This document shows, piece after piece, positions 1 to 7,850 of a DNA stretch of 12,562 bases; the first letter of the stretch is position 1; each line of letters begins with the position of its first letter. This stretch comes from Funneliformis mosseae. Lineage: Eukaryota > Glomeromycota > Glomeromycetes > Glomerales > Glomeraceae. The stretch lies in the NCBI GenBank assembly GCA_910592005.1, contig CAJVPP010003110.1:1-12562 (forward strand). Direction: 5' to 3'. A program made the position numbers and the translations under genes. Below the pieces are notes generated by a model. The model saw only the letters and a program-made list of their open reading frames with translations. It did no database searches and had not been told where the DNA came from.

Positions 1-13
1 TTAAAATTTATAT

Positions 14-128
14 AACTCAAATCAAATCAAATTGAAAGATTTTATAAAATAAATTTGACTCGACTCAACTTGAAAAATGAGAGTCAAATAAAATTGATCT
101 TTAAACTCAACTCAACTTGACTCATTTA
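14..128. repeat. Degenerate ACTC-type repeat, three copies
   Basis: Three diverged copies of a motif of the form RACTCRAMTCAAMTTGA start near positions 14, 57 and 104, spaced 43 and 47 bases apart. Within each copy the shorter words CTCAA and TCAA recur. The middle copy keeps a CG (ACTCGACTC), while the others have CA or AA at that place, as expected if an older CTCGA-rich simple repeat has lost its CpGs. No open reading frame is associated. The left edge of the window cuts the region, so the array may extend further. Confidence 0.5.
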
Positions 129-1148
129 GACTCTAGTTATGATATATCCTTTATTAAGTTATCACTATAATAAGCTAAAAGTCTATCTAAAGTGTTATAT
201 TTTGCATTTATCTAAAAGAGCAGAATTAGCCCTAACCTATAAAATTGAATAATAAGATAAATTATATAATATATCTGACTTCATCTCTACATTAAGCTAA
301 AGCAGATCTACTGATCTAATCTATAAAATCAAAAATCAAAAAAATAAACAAAATTATCAATAATTATTTATAAATTAATATTATTAATTAAATCCATAAT
401 CAAAAATAAGAATAGACAGAAAAAAAAATAATAATAAATAAAACCAATTTTATCTTACAATCTAATTATATTATCATGACAGATCCAAATCTTTTATTTT
501 ATTTGAAAAAAAAATTTAAATAACCTTTATTCCTTTGAGATATATTCCTCTTCTACCTTTACCTCAACTTTATCCTTCACCTTATTTTCTATCTCTTAAT
601 ATTATAGTATTAGTATTAGAATTAATATTTTATGTTAATATTAATATTAGTATAAAATATATGAAAATAATCAGTCTTTAGAGTTACATAAATCACCTAA
701 AAACCAAATTTTTTTATTATAATACAGATCTCTCTTAATATATCTAATACTATACCTTATACAATACAAATAAATAGTAAGATCTACATACTTTAACAAT
801 ATTTATTACTATTACATTCTATTATCGTAAATTTTTTTATTATAAATTTTAGACAATGTCTAATAGTAAGAGTATAATATAAAAACTAAAAAATTTTTCA
901 CCAAACATAAAAAAAGAATAAAAAATATTAACTAAAATGAATTATCACTATTTTTAAATTAGTATAATTAGATAATGATTTTTTGTAATAATTAAAATAA
1001 TTGATTTTACAAATATAAAAATAAAATTATATATTACTATAAAAAGTATAAATATTATTTAATCTGGATAACACTTAAACTATAATTGTGCTACTTTGTT
1101 AATATTATTACCGTTTATATTTGCATTTTCACCAAAAGAATATAAAAT
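129..1148. other. A+T-rich stretch without recognisable gene
   Basis: I see no coding region or RNA gene here. It is low-complexity A+T-rich DNA with many short A or T runs. Two local structures stand out: a pyrimidine-rich tract at about 526-598, and the palindrome listed separately at 625-660. The minus strand of the pyrimidine tract gives a short charged open stretch of about 18 codons rich in Glu, Lys and Val. That is too short and repetitive to call a gene. Confidence 0.6.
625..660. repeat. 36-base near-perfect palindrome
   Basis: The arms ATATTTTAT (625-633) and ATAAAATAT (652-660) enclose a centre, AATATTAATATT, that is itself self-complementary. The only two mismatched pairs are G-T, so a transcript could pair along the whole length with two G-U wobbles. 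In DNA this would be a cruciform or hairpin candidate. Nothing coding is adjacent. Confidence 0.6.
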
Positions 1149-1208
1149 GATTTTTAAAGATTCCTCTGATTCTTAAAGATTCCACATAATTCTAAGAGAT
1201 TTCATACT
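1149..1208. repeat. Three-copy tandem repeat of about 20 bases
   Basis: Three successive units begin at 1149, 1168 and about 1188. The first two share GATTYTTAAAGATTCC and the third is diverged (ATTCTAAGAGATTTC). The array ends about 50 bases before the transposase start codon, so it lies in the presumed 5' flank or terminal region of that element. No function can be assigned. Confidence 0.5.
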
Positions 1209-1608
1209 GATTTTAACAACAAACCTATTTTATTTTTGCAGTAAACTCAAATATATATGCCTAAAGAATTTAGTAAAGACTTATGCTGACATATAATTTA
1301 TCTTTATTATTATGGTTTATCTTTTAGAGATATTGTTAACACTTTGCATATAAGTAAAAGTGTTGTAAATAAAATAATAAAAAGATATAATCATTGGGCA
1401 TGTATTAAAAATCCATTCAAATGTGTTCCTGATTGAAGAAAACTGTTTAGTGGAGAAGATTTTATGGTACTTAGAAATCTTATTGCTAAAAAGATAGACT
1501 GGTATTTGAATGAGTTAATTTATGAAATAGAGTGATTAACTAGAAAAAGAGCATCTATTGCAACTCTTTGATAGTCACTTCATTACTTAGGAATTACTAA
1601 AAAAAAAG

Positions 1609-1673
1609 GTAAATTATTCTATATACTTGTATAATTTTTTTGATTCAATTTATCTAACATACTTTGATATAAG
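1609..1673 (+). other. Putative intron 1 of the transposase relic (65 bases)
   Basis: The donor GTAAAT directly follows the poly-A/G end of the first coding block (GITKKK). A CTAAC branch-site-like word lies at 1654-1658, and the acceptor is AG at 1672-1673. Protein similarity to the family resumes immediately after it (LQKAN). The flanking frames disagree by one base, which an extra A in the nine-A run before the donor would explain. Confidence 0.65.
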
Positions 1674-1964
1674 TTACAAAAAGCAAATATTAGAAAGAAA
1701 TGAGATTATACATGGCTATAATTGGTGAATATTATACTCAAAATCAGCTCATTTTTTTTGATAAGAGTTCTAAAGATAAAAGAAGTTTATTATATTTATA
1801 TAGATATTCTCTTAGAAATATACATGCGTAAAAAAGTAGTTTTTGTACAAGGAAAATGATATACAATTCTATCTGCATTTACACTAAAAGGGTTTATTAT
1901 AATTGATATATTTGAAGAAAGCTGTAATCAAAAAAGATTTGTTGATTTTGTTCTTGATCAAATA

Positions 1965-2034
1965 GTAATAATAATTATACAAAATTTATTTATTTATTTT
2001 TTATAATATAATTAATATTTATTTTTATTTTTAG
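1965..2034 (+). other. Putative intron 2 of the transposase relic (70 bases)
   Basis: The donor GTAATA and acceptor TTTTTAG bracket an A+T-only segment. Removing it joins VDFVLDQI (frame of the ATG at 1824) to ILIMNLYSGDNS at a phase-0 boundary without any shift, giving the uninterrupted transposase core expected for the family. It explains why the C-terminal part looks like a separate 98-residue open frame. Confidence 0.75.
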
Positions 2035-2425
2035 ATACTAATAATGAATCTATACTCAGGAGATAATAGTATTATTATAATGGGTAATGTCAGGATTCAT
2101 TATGATAATGAATTAATAGAATTATTAGAAGGATTAGGGTGTCATATTATTTTTCTTTCCCCTTATTCTTCTAATTTCAATCCTATTGAAACTGCATTTT
2201 CAACTATTAAGCTATGGATTAAATGTAATAATAATTTTATAGAAGCTTGTAACAATTCTATATATATATTATTAGTTTTATATAGCCAAATAACTCCTCA
2301 AATGATACAATCATACTTTGAATCATCAATTTATATTTAGAATTATATGTAAAAAATAAAAATAAAATCAATTTATATTTAACATCAAATTTTATTATAT
2401 TGCATTATCAAATAATATTTTAATA

Positions 2426-3159
2426 TTATTGTGTCACTTGTTTAATGTTTTTTTTCCAACCAATTTTTACTACACCTAATTTTTATAATTGCTTATTTGA
2501 TAAATCTTTGATAGTATTAACAGTAATTTCTTTCTCATAAAATGCCTCTTCAAATTCTGCATATACGTTATCACAATTATACTTTTAATCTAAATTACTA
2601 AGAAATTCATCAATTGAAAGTAATTTGTAACTTGTATTCAGTGATAATGCTAAATGAGTATTTGTATTACCATATGGTACTTGAAAAGCAGAATTTTGAT
2701 AATATTGTGATGATAATTGAATAATAATAGGAGTAACCAGAATAGTAGATTGAGTAAAAGGTATTACTTTTACTAAATCCTTTTTATTAATAAATATACT
2801 TAACTTGAAATCAAAAGTTGAAAATGGCGGAAGGATTTCATATGTAGTCTCTTTATTTATCTAAATAAATTGATAATTAGTTTCTTTTTAATATAACAAT
2901 ATTTATTTTAGTAATCTTACTATTTCATACGTCTAAAGTTGCAATCTAGCAGAATTTAGTTATAAGTGTTGATTTTCTTAAATATAATATGAAGTTGTAT
3001 ATGAATAACATTTATATTTTTTACATAAAGTAACAATGACTTCAGATTATGCTTTTTCTTCCTTTATAAGTTTTCCTCTCTAACTGTATATGATTTCTTC
3101 TTTTTAGATTATGATTTAATTTCTTTACTAACAGACAATAAACTATTTTCATCAGATTT
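2426..3159 (-). pseudogene. Decayed gene ending in a SAM-like domain
   Basis: Read right to left through stops, this gives a continuous protein of about 240 residues. The N-terminal part is charged (KKKKSYTVREENL), followed by TLCKKYKCYSYTTSYY and then a Gln/Leu-rich, probably coiled-coil stretch (ARLQL*TYEIVRLLK). A Ser/Thr/Pro linker comes next, and then a SAM-like domain at 2435-2617: SIDEFLSNLD, EEAFYEKEITVNTIKDLS and KLGVVKIGWKKNIKQ. The LG(V/I)xKIGxxxxI ending is typical of SAM helix-5 regions, which mediate protein-protein contacts and sometimes RNA binding. The frame from about 2435 to 3010 holds roughly ten stops, all TAA or TAG where Gln fits, and one shift lies near 3050. The end is a TAA at 2426, only 86 bases from the transposase stop on the other strand. 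A putative intron precedes it. I infer a host-type or element-borne gene; the function is unknown. The SAM-like call rests on motif memory. Confidence 0.65.
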
Positions 3160-3218
3160 CTAAAAATTCAAGATGTTAAAACTGTGTTTATTATATATAA
3201 TGTTATGCTATCTTTTAC
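3160..3218 (-). other. Putative intron in the SAM-type relic (59 bases)
   Basis: On the minus strand a donor GTAAAAG (from 3218) and an acceptor TTTTTAG (ending 3160) enclose A+T-rich sequence, with a TTTTAAC branch-like word about 15 bases before the acceptor. Just after it the SAM-type reading frame begins (KSDENSLLSVSKE). Just before it a short coding-looking stretch occurs (KTDQWLYKTSLL). Size and signals match the two introns in the neighbouring transposase relic. This is suggestive only, because exon boundaries in decayed genes cannot be proven by eye. Confidence 0.35.
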
Positions 3219-3289
3219 AATAGAGAGGTTTTATATAACCATTGGTCTGTTTTTTTTAATTTACAAAAGGACTTATATTTATATCTATT

Positions 3290-3415
3290 TTATTACATAT
3301 ATTGACATATTTAATATATTAATTATATTAATTATATTAAACATATCTATTATATTAGATATATTAACTATATTAAATATGTTAAATATATTTAATATGT
3401 TTGACATTTTAACAT
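3290..3415. repeat. Low-complexity ATATTAA-type repeat
   Basis: The segment is built almost entirely from ATATT, AATTAT and TTAAATAT words repeated at a period of about nine to twelve bases, much of it self-complementary. It produces an artefactual plus-strand frame rich in Ile, Leu and Asn (3184-3537). It lies inside the span of the minus-strand relic, so it may be an expanded low-complexity coding patch or an insertion. Confidence 0.6.
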
Positions 3416-3429
3416 ACTATATTTTGTCA

Positions 3430-4361
3430 CACATTTATAAATCTGTAATCATTAAAATTAATATCCAATCATATTACTTTCTCTTTAAGATTTCTGTTTT
3501 AACAGAAATTTCTAAAGTACAGTTGAAGAAATTCTGATATTTGTTAGATTTAAGTTGTTTAATCTAGGTCAGTATCAAGAAATGAATATTCAGAATTTGT
3601 TTACTTTCTAAATTCTCAAAAAGAAAATATATACAAATTAAATATTAATAGTAATGTGCAGCAATTATTTGATTTTATAGAGTTCTTTACATAAATATTA
3701 TATTATTATCGTTTAATAATTTTTCTAAAAAGAAAGTGTTTATTAAAATTCAAACATAGTTTTTCATATATCATACTCTCAAGAAGCTTAATAAGTGCAT
3801 TTAACTTTTTCAGTATAAAGTATATCCTCAATATAGAGCTTTGGTAATTTAAGAAGTAAATTTAAATTAGAATCCTTTATAATTCTTGCAGGATAAGGTC
3901 ATCAATAGTGGTATTTATCATTTTTTTCTACAGATTATAGTCATTTTGACATCATTTTTATATTATTAGATTTGCTGATCTATAATGATAATCTGAAATT
4001 CCTAATTGATTCTTTCAAGATAAGGGTAAAGTGATCAGTATGTGTCAGATTTTTCCTAATTTATCCATCCAATGTTCACAATTTATATGTATCAAGTCAT
4101 ATAATATATAAATATAGAATAGTCTATCAAACTTATTCTTAAATTTGTCTTCATATACATATAATTCTAAATATTAAATAAAAGTACTTTATCTTTAATT
4201 TGATAATCTATGTTCTTATATATTTAGTTGTAATGTTCTTTTGCTTTAATTATTGTAAAATATTCTATTATGCATCATGTCAATGTTGTTACAATTGTGT
4301 TGTTAAAAGATGATGATATTATTTTATTGTTTGTGGTAAATTTTGTGTCATAGTGGGTCAT
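3430..4361 (-). pseudogene. Decayed gene of unknown function, upstream of the SAM-type relic
   Basis: This is visible only when stops are read through. An ATG at 4359-4361 starts MTHYDTKFTTNNKIISSS. After a shift, 4170-3961 gives LELYVYEDKFKNKFDRLF, CEHWMDKLGKI and NQLGISDYHYRSANLI with two TGA codons. A second shift leads into a long frame from about 3950 to 3430 carrying PYPARIIKDSNLNLLLKLP, KLYIEDILYTEKVKCTY and PRLNNLNLTNIRISSTVL. Its stops are TAA/TAG at Gln-like and TGA at Arg/Trp-like positions. The HY**PYPARI stretch would have two adjacent Trp if both TGA were TGG. I do not recognise the family. It shares strand with the SAM-type relic 270 bases downstream and could be the 5' part of the same gene, joined across the low-complexity patch and an intron. 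Coding character is moderately sure; exact limits are not. Confidence 0.5.
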
Positions 4362-5816
4362 GATACCTAAAGATCTATTAGTAATACAGTATGTTATCCA
4401 ATTATAATTAAGCATATAGTACTCATTTTATATCATTCTTTTTATTATGCTAATTATGCTAATAAACTTTTAAATTTAAAATGATTTTATTGGTTATTTT
4501 CTTATATATCATTTAATAAAAAAATATTTTTTTATTATTTGAGAATATCATTTGAAATGAAGAAAATAACCAACTGATAAAATTACTGTAAAAATAACTC
4601 TCAAGAATGTTTAAGCCTTCAATGACTAAAAAATGCCATTACAATTTTTATTACAATATATGTAAGATCACTTATCCTTTACTTTTTATCCTTTTAAATT
4701 CATTTTTTTAAAACCTAATCCTTAAAAAAATTGTACTTATTATATTCATGCTAGATTTTTTCTCATTATTTGTAAAAAACATCTGATATTTTATATATAA
4801 TTATCGTCAAATTTTTTTAAGATGAACAAAATAAAGTACAATTTGTTGAATGTATATAAGATAACAAATATATATTAAATCAGTATTGGTCAAATAATTT
4901 GATATTAATAAATATAAATATATTAATACTTATTAGTATTTGATTAACATTTAACTATTTTTGCTAGCTAAATTAGCCAAAATGGGTTGTTAAAATATAT
5001 GTTTCAAAATTCATTAAACATGTGTATCTGTTTATTTGTTTCTTTTTTTATTATCAAGTATTTTATAAAGCTAAGCATAATAAGAATTGTAATATAAAGA
5101 TTTCAACAGATTTTAAATTTTTATAATTTTATTTTATATATTATATGTCATGAGTATTTTTGATTATAGATAATAAAAAAATGCAAAAGGTGTTAAAAAA
5201 TATATATATATAAAAGTAATTATAAAATAGTATCTGTACGTGCATTATAATTTTTGAATGTTAATTCTAGTAATAAATATCAACTTAAATCTAAAATCTG
5301 CAATAAAAAAATAGGTGCTTGAGAAATTGATATAGATAAGTATGAGAATTAAAAAAATTATTTTGTATAAAATAAAGTAAAAATCTACAAGTTCATCATC
5401 TTGATTTGTATTAATAAATTTGAGTCTAATTATCAGATAATAAATCATAAATGTAATTTAACAACTCATTTATACTTTATTTTATTAATGTATAATGACC
5501 AAGTAATATGAAGAGAGAGGCTAACTAGATTGATTCAAAAATTATTATTTTATTAAATATAGTCTTTTCTTAGGTAATAAATACTTGTACCTATTATTCT
5601 AAAAGATCTAAATTACTTATAAGATACAAGAAACTAGAAATTGTAATTTGATTATCAATATAAAAATATTATAAATCTAAATTTATAAATCTAGTTTTCA
5701 CATTCAAACATTTTATTTAAAAAAAGTATCAATATATTTGATCTCTAAAAGTCTCTATTTAAGCTCTTACTCCTTACTATAAAATTTTTTTTACTTAATA
5801 AAATTAACTTGTAATA
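4362..5816. other. A+T-rich stretch with no defensible gene
   Basis: There is no convincing coding region or RNA gene here. The first part (about 4362-4480) could hold the promoter of the minus-strand relic that starts at 4361, but no clear TATA or CAAT element stands out from the background. A 67-codon minus-strand frame (5245-5448) is open but compositionally plain (Ile, Phe, Tyr, Leu). A TA microsatellite of about 14 bases lies near 5198-5212. An imperfect inverted repeat is listed separately. Confidence 0.55.
4484..4583. repeat. Inverted repeat with an internal 22-base perfect palindrome
   Basis: The left arm (4484-4503, reading ATTTTATTGGTTATTTTCTT) is the reverse complement of the right arm (4560-4583) except for a four-base insertion in the right arm. 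TGGTTATTTTCTT pairs along all thirteen bases. Between them, 4515-4536 is a perfect 22-base palindrome with the core AAAAAAATATTTTTTT. The layout, paired ends around a short A+T core of 56 bases, resembles a tiny foldback or MITE-like element. No clear target duplication flanks it. Confidence 0.55.
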
Positions 5817-5873
5817 TTACTTGTTTTTTTAAATATTTATGATTATTATGAAAAATGTATTTAAAAAAAGTAA
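5817..5873. repeat. Imperfect inverted repeat
   Basis: The arm at 5817-5835 (TTACTTGTTTTTTTAAATA) matches the reverse complement of 5858-5873 (TATTTAAAAAAAGTAA) except for three extra bases in the poly-T part. The loop is about 22 bases. In DNA this A+T-rich, such pairing can arise by chance, so it is noted with modest weight. Confidence 0.35.
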
Positions 5874-6242
5874 TCATGATGGTGACTAACGTAACAAATA
5901 ATAAGCCTCTTTTTGATATTCTAAAAGTATTACTCAAATGACATGTAATATTTTCCAATTTCAAAGTATTATATATTTGATTACTTAAATTTTATGTTTT
6001 TTAAAATAATGTCTGAAATACGTATATGATGAAAAATATGTCAATTATTTATATTAATTTATGGTATATACAGACAAACCTAGATTCACAAAACATTAAG
6101 AATCAAACTAGATTTCCTACTCTAAGAAATTTAATGATTTAAATTAAACAATCTAATAAACTAATTAATATGCAGTAAAACTAGCAGAAACTGACAGACC
6201 GGTCATATATAACATATCTGCTAAATGGGATACATATACTAT
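5874..6242. other. Non-coding stretch where the retroelement's 3' LTR would be expected
   Basis: No gene is visible. The retroelement to the right is read on the minus strand, so its 3' end and 3' LTR should lie in or left of this interval. Distinctive words of the presumed 5' LTR region (12240-12562), such as AAACACGATAAACAC, CTTTGCCC and ACAAGGAC, do not recur here or anywhere to the left by eye. Confidence 0.45.
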
Positions 6243-6290
6243 CTATTATATTTTTATTATTTATATTATTATTATTATTTATATCATAAT
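6243..6290. repeat. Imperfect (TAT/TTA)n microsatellite
   Basis: Runs of TTA and TAT trinucleotides with small interruptions fill this interval. On the minus strand it would encode an Asn/Ile-rich tract directly beyond the last recognisable integrase residues (NLKKIYDKYDTTDNNN). It marks the point where similarity to the retroelement stops. Confidence 0.6.
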
Positions 6291-6329
6291 TAGCATATCT
6301 GTTAACTCTGTTATTATTGTCAGTAGTAT

Positions 6330-7215
6330 CATATTTATCATAGATTTTCTTTAAGTTATGATCATGTCAATCTTTCTGATTTACTTGTGATTTTTCCATA
6401 TAGTTTTTAGCTTTTCCTCTGATTTGTGATAAATCATCCACTAAAGCTTCTATATATTGATTTAGAGTCACATTTTCTTCAATTAGTTCATTAAAGGGTA
6501 ATTATTTATCTCTTCTATATGTTAAATAAAAGGAAGATATCTTGGTTATTGATTGCTTAGAAGTTCGATATGCAAATAAAGTGGGTGCAATTTGCAAATC
6601 CCAATTTGAAATTTCTTAGGCTGTTTTAGCTAAAGACTCACTTAGAGTTCTATTAAACCTTTCTACTAGACTATTGGTTTAGGGATGATAAGGAGTTGAT
6701 AGAAGATATTTTATCCTAAATTTATTCATTAATTCATCAACCATTTTGTTATTAAAGTGAGTTTCTCGATCAGTTAATATTTTTATTAAGCATCTATGTC
6801 TACAAATAATTTTTTTAAAAACAAATTGAGCTATTTGAGAAGCAGTTGCTTCTGGTATAATCTTTGCCTCTGGCTACTTAGTAAAATAATTAATTGCCAC
6901 TATAATATATTTGTTTCCTTTGTCTGTTAGAATAGAAATCCTACAAAGTCAATTCTGATTTGATAGAAAGGTGCTTGTATTGCAATTAGATATAAATCTT
7001 CATATTTACTTAGTTTTTCTTTTCTTTAGCATTTGTCACAGCTTTTAACATATGCACGAATATTTTCATACATTTGAGACCAATAATATTTCTTTCTGAT
7101 TTTGTCAAACATAATATCGGTAGCAAAATGTTCAGCTGTTAGATCATTATGTATTATGTATAAAATAGCTTCTAGTTTATGAGGTCTAATTATCCTTAAT
7201 AGCTTTCTAGGGTTT
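6330..7215 (-). pseudogene. Integrase region of the Ty3/gypsy Pol (decayed)
   Basis: The integrase would join retroelement cDNA to chromosomal DNA. The N-terminal zinc domain is readable: H-x6-H at 7149-7151 and 7128-7130 (HNDLTAEH) and C-x2-C at 7038-7040 and 7029-7031 (CDKC). The core has Asp in RIDFVG (6948-6950), Asp in LTDRETHF (6769-6771) and Glu in LVERFNRTL (6661-6663). The last two are exactly 35 residues apart, the retroviral D35E spacing, so the catalytic triad survives. The C-terminal part continues as SNWDLQIAPTLFAYRTSKQS and then NLKKIYDK near 6355. Stops: C*RKEK (Gln), TK*PEAK (Trp, TAG), YHP*TN (Gln), TA*EIS (Gln), RDK*LP and KD*HDH. A shift near 6920 breaks VGFLF from the following frame. 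The usual GPY/F-type module (IGDKVLL-like) after NLKKIY is not visible, so the C-terminus looks truncated. Confidence 0.88.
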
Positions 7216-7390
7216 CTTTTATTGTTTCTATATAAATAATTATTTTGGGCTGTATAAGGTATGCAAAAATTTTTAAATTGTTTAATAGTTTTGGGGTTAT
7301 TAATTCTATGGGAATAATTTGTTGTATAATATAAGAATAAATATAATTATATTGATTAATATCCATGATAGGCTGTATATCACACTGCAT
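7196..7390 (-). pseudogene. Pol fragment between Cys/His module and integrase
   Basis: A 64-codon open stretch reads QYNYIYSYIIQQIIPIEL, then TPKLLNNLKIFAYLIQPK. A shift at its low-coordinate end carries the reading into NPRKLLRIIRPHKLEAIL and so into the integrase zinc domain. It is therefore a piece of the Pol linker rather than an independent gene. No domain is recognisable. The region from about 7391 to 7607 continues less clearly in mixed frames. Confidence 0.55.
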
Positions 7391-7607
7391 ACACTTTTAC
7401 TTTTACCCTAAGTAATGTAGGTAATAAATAATATAAATAATAAATATCAAAAATAGTAAGTAAAAAAAAATCTTAATCTAATTCAGAAAACTCAGGTTGA
7501 ATATATTCAAAAAGAGTGAGGCAAAAGTGAAGTCCTTGTAGTATTCTATGTAATACTTGCATCTGAGTTTCTAATGATTATATTTTAACTTTTATCAGCT
7601 TATTCCA

Positions 7608-7850
7608 TCATACTTGATTATCTAAGTATTTTGGATCTATGTCTGGTTGAATTTGACCTAATTTATATCTGATTATATACTTATGCTCAACAGTATTATA
7701 AGGTAAATTTGTCTTACAAGTTTTACAGTATGTATGCAAGTGATAGTTTTCTATATTAAATGAATAGTTACATCTAGATCCTCTATTATTTATAGGTTGT
7801 CCTGCTATCACTTGTTTGATTTTTATGTTTGTTTTATATATATCCTGCAT
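7608..7850 (-). pseudogene. Pol segment with a Cys/His-rich, possibly zinc-binding module
   Basis: This 80-codon stretch sits between RNase H and integrase and overlaps the preceding frame with a shift of one base near 7840 (HLKKC versus MQDIYKTN). It contains C-x9-H-x-H-x2-C-x2-C-x10-H, a 30-residue array at 7683-7772 that includes HLHTYCKTCKTNLP. Five or six potential metal ligands in this spacing suggest a zinc-binding fold, separate from both the Gag knuckle and the integrase HHCC domain. The tail reads YKLGQIQPDIDPKYLDNQV and continues past its stop as WWNKLIKVKI-like text if the frame is followed. I believe a similar module occurs in related fungal elements, but this was not checked. 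Confidence 0.55.

Larger units (their letters stand above)
1257..2340 (+). pseudogene. Decayed Tc1/mariner-type transposase with two introns
   Basis: This is a relic of a cut-and-paste DNA transposase of the Tc1/mariner (IS630) superfamily, which would bind terminal inverted repeats and excise and insert the element in the nucleus. The start ATG at 1257 begins MPKEFSKDLC. An N-terminal helix-turn-helix region follows, with ISKSVVNKIIKRY readable near residues 37-49. The catalytic part reads LIFFDKSSKD (first Asp kept), IIMGNVRIH (expected DN, Asp now Gly) and NFNPIETAFS (Glu kept). The last exon, open from 2035 to the TAG at 2338, is the best-preserved piece. Damage includes TGA or TAG at Trp/Arg places (C*HIIYL, IE*LTR, ATL**SLHY), an extra A in the run before intron 1, and two or more further shifts between 1674 and 1826. 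No terminal inverted repeats or target-site duplication were found by eye, so the element ends are unknown. The transposase identity is firm and loss of function is near certain. Confidence 0.88.

Noticed and set aside
940..2480. Terminal inverted repeats of the mariner-type element
   Set aside because: I compared sequence before 1257 with the reverse complement of sequence after 2340 and found only short A+T matches, nothing long enough to define element ends.
3184..3537. A 117-codon plus-strand open frame rich in Ile, Leu, Asn and Tyr
   Set aside because: It arises from the low-complexity ATATTAA repeat and overlaps a minus-strand relic with much better protein character. No domain or normal composition is seen.
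3577..3593. A 17-base word (AAGAAATGAATATTCAG) shared with the RT region near 8717
   Set aside because: The two copies are in different reading frames of unrelated relics and similarity does not extend beyond the word. In this A+T-rich DNA it is most likely chance.
5245..5448. A 67-codon minus-strand open frame (contains NQDDELVDFYF and FIADFRFKLIFI)
   Set aside because: Chance frames of this length are common at this base composition. No domain, intron signals or neighbours support it, although the QDDELVDFYF part looks mildly protein-like.
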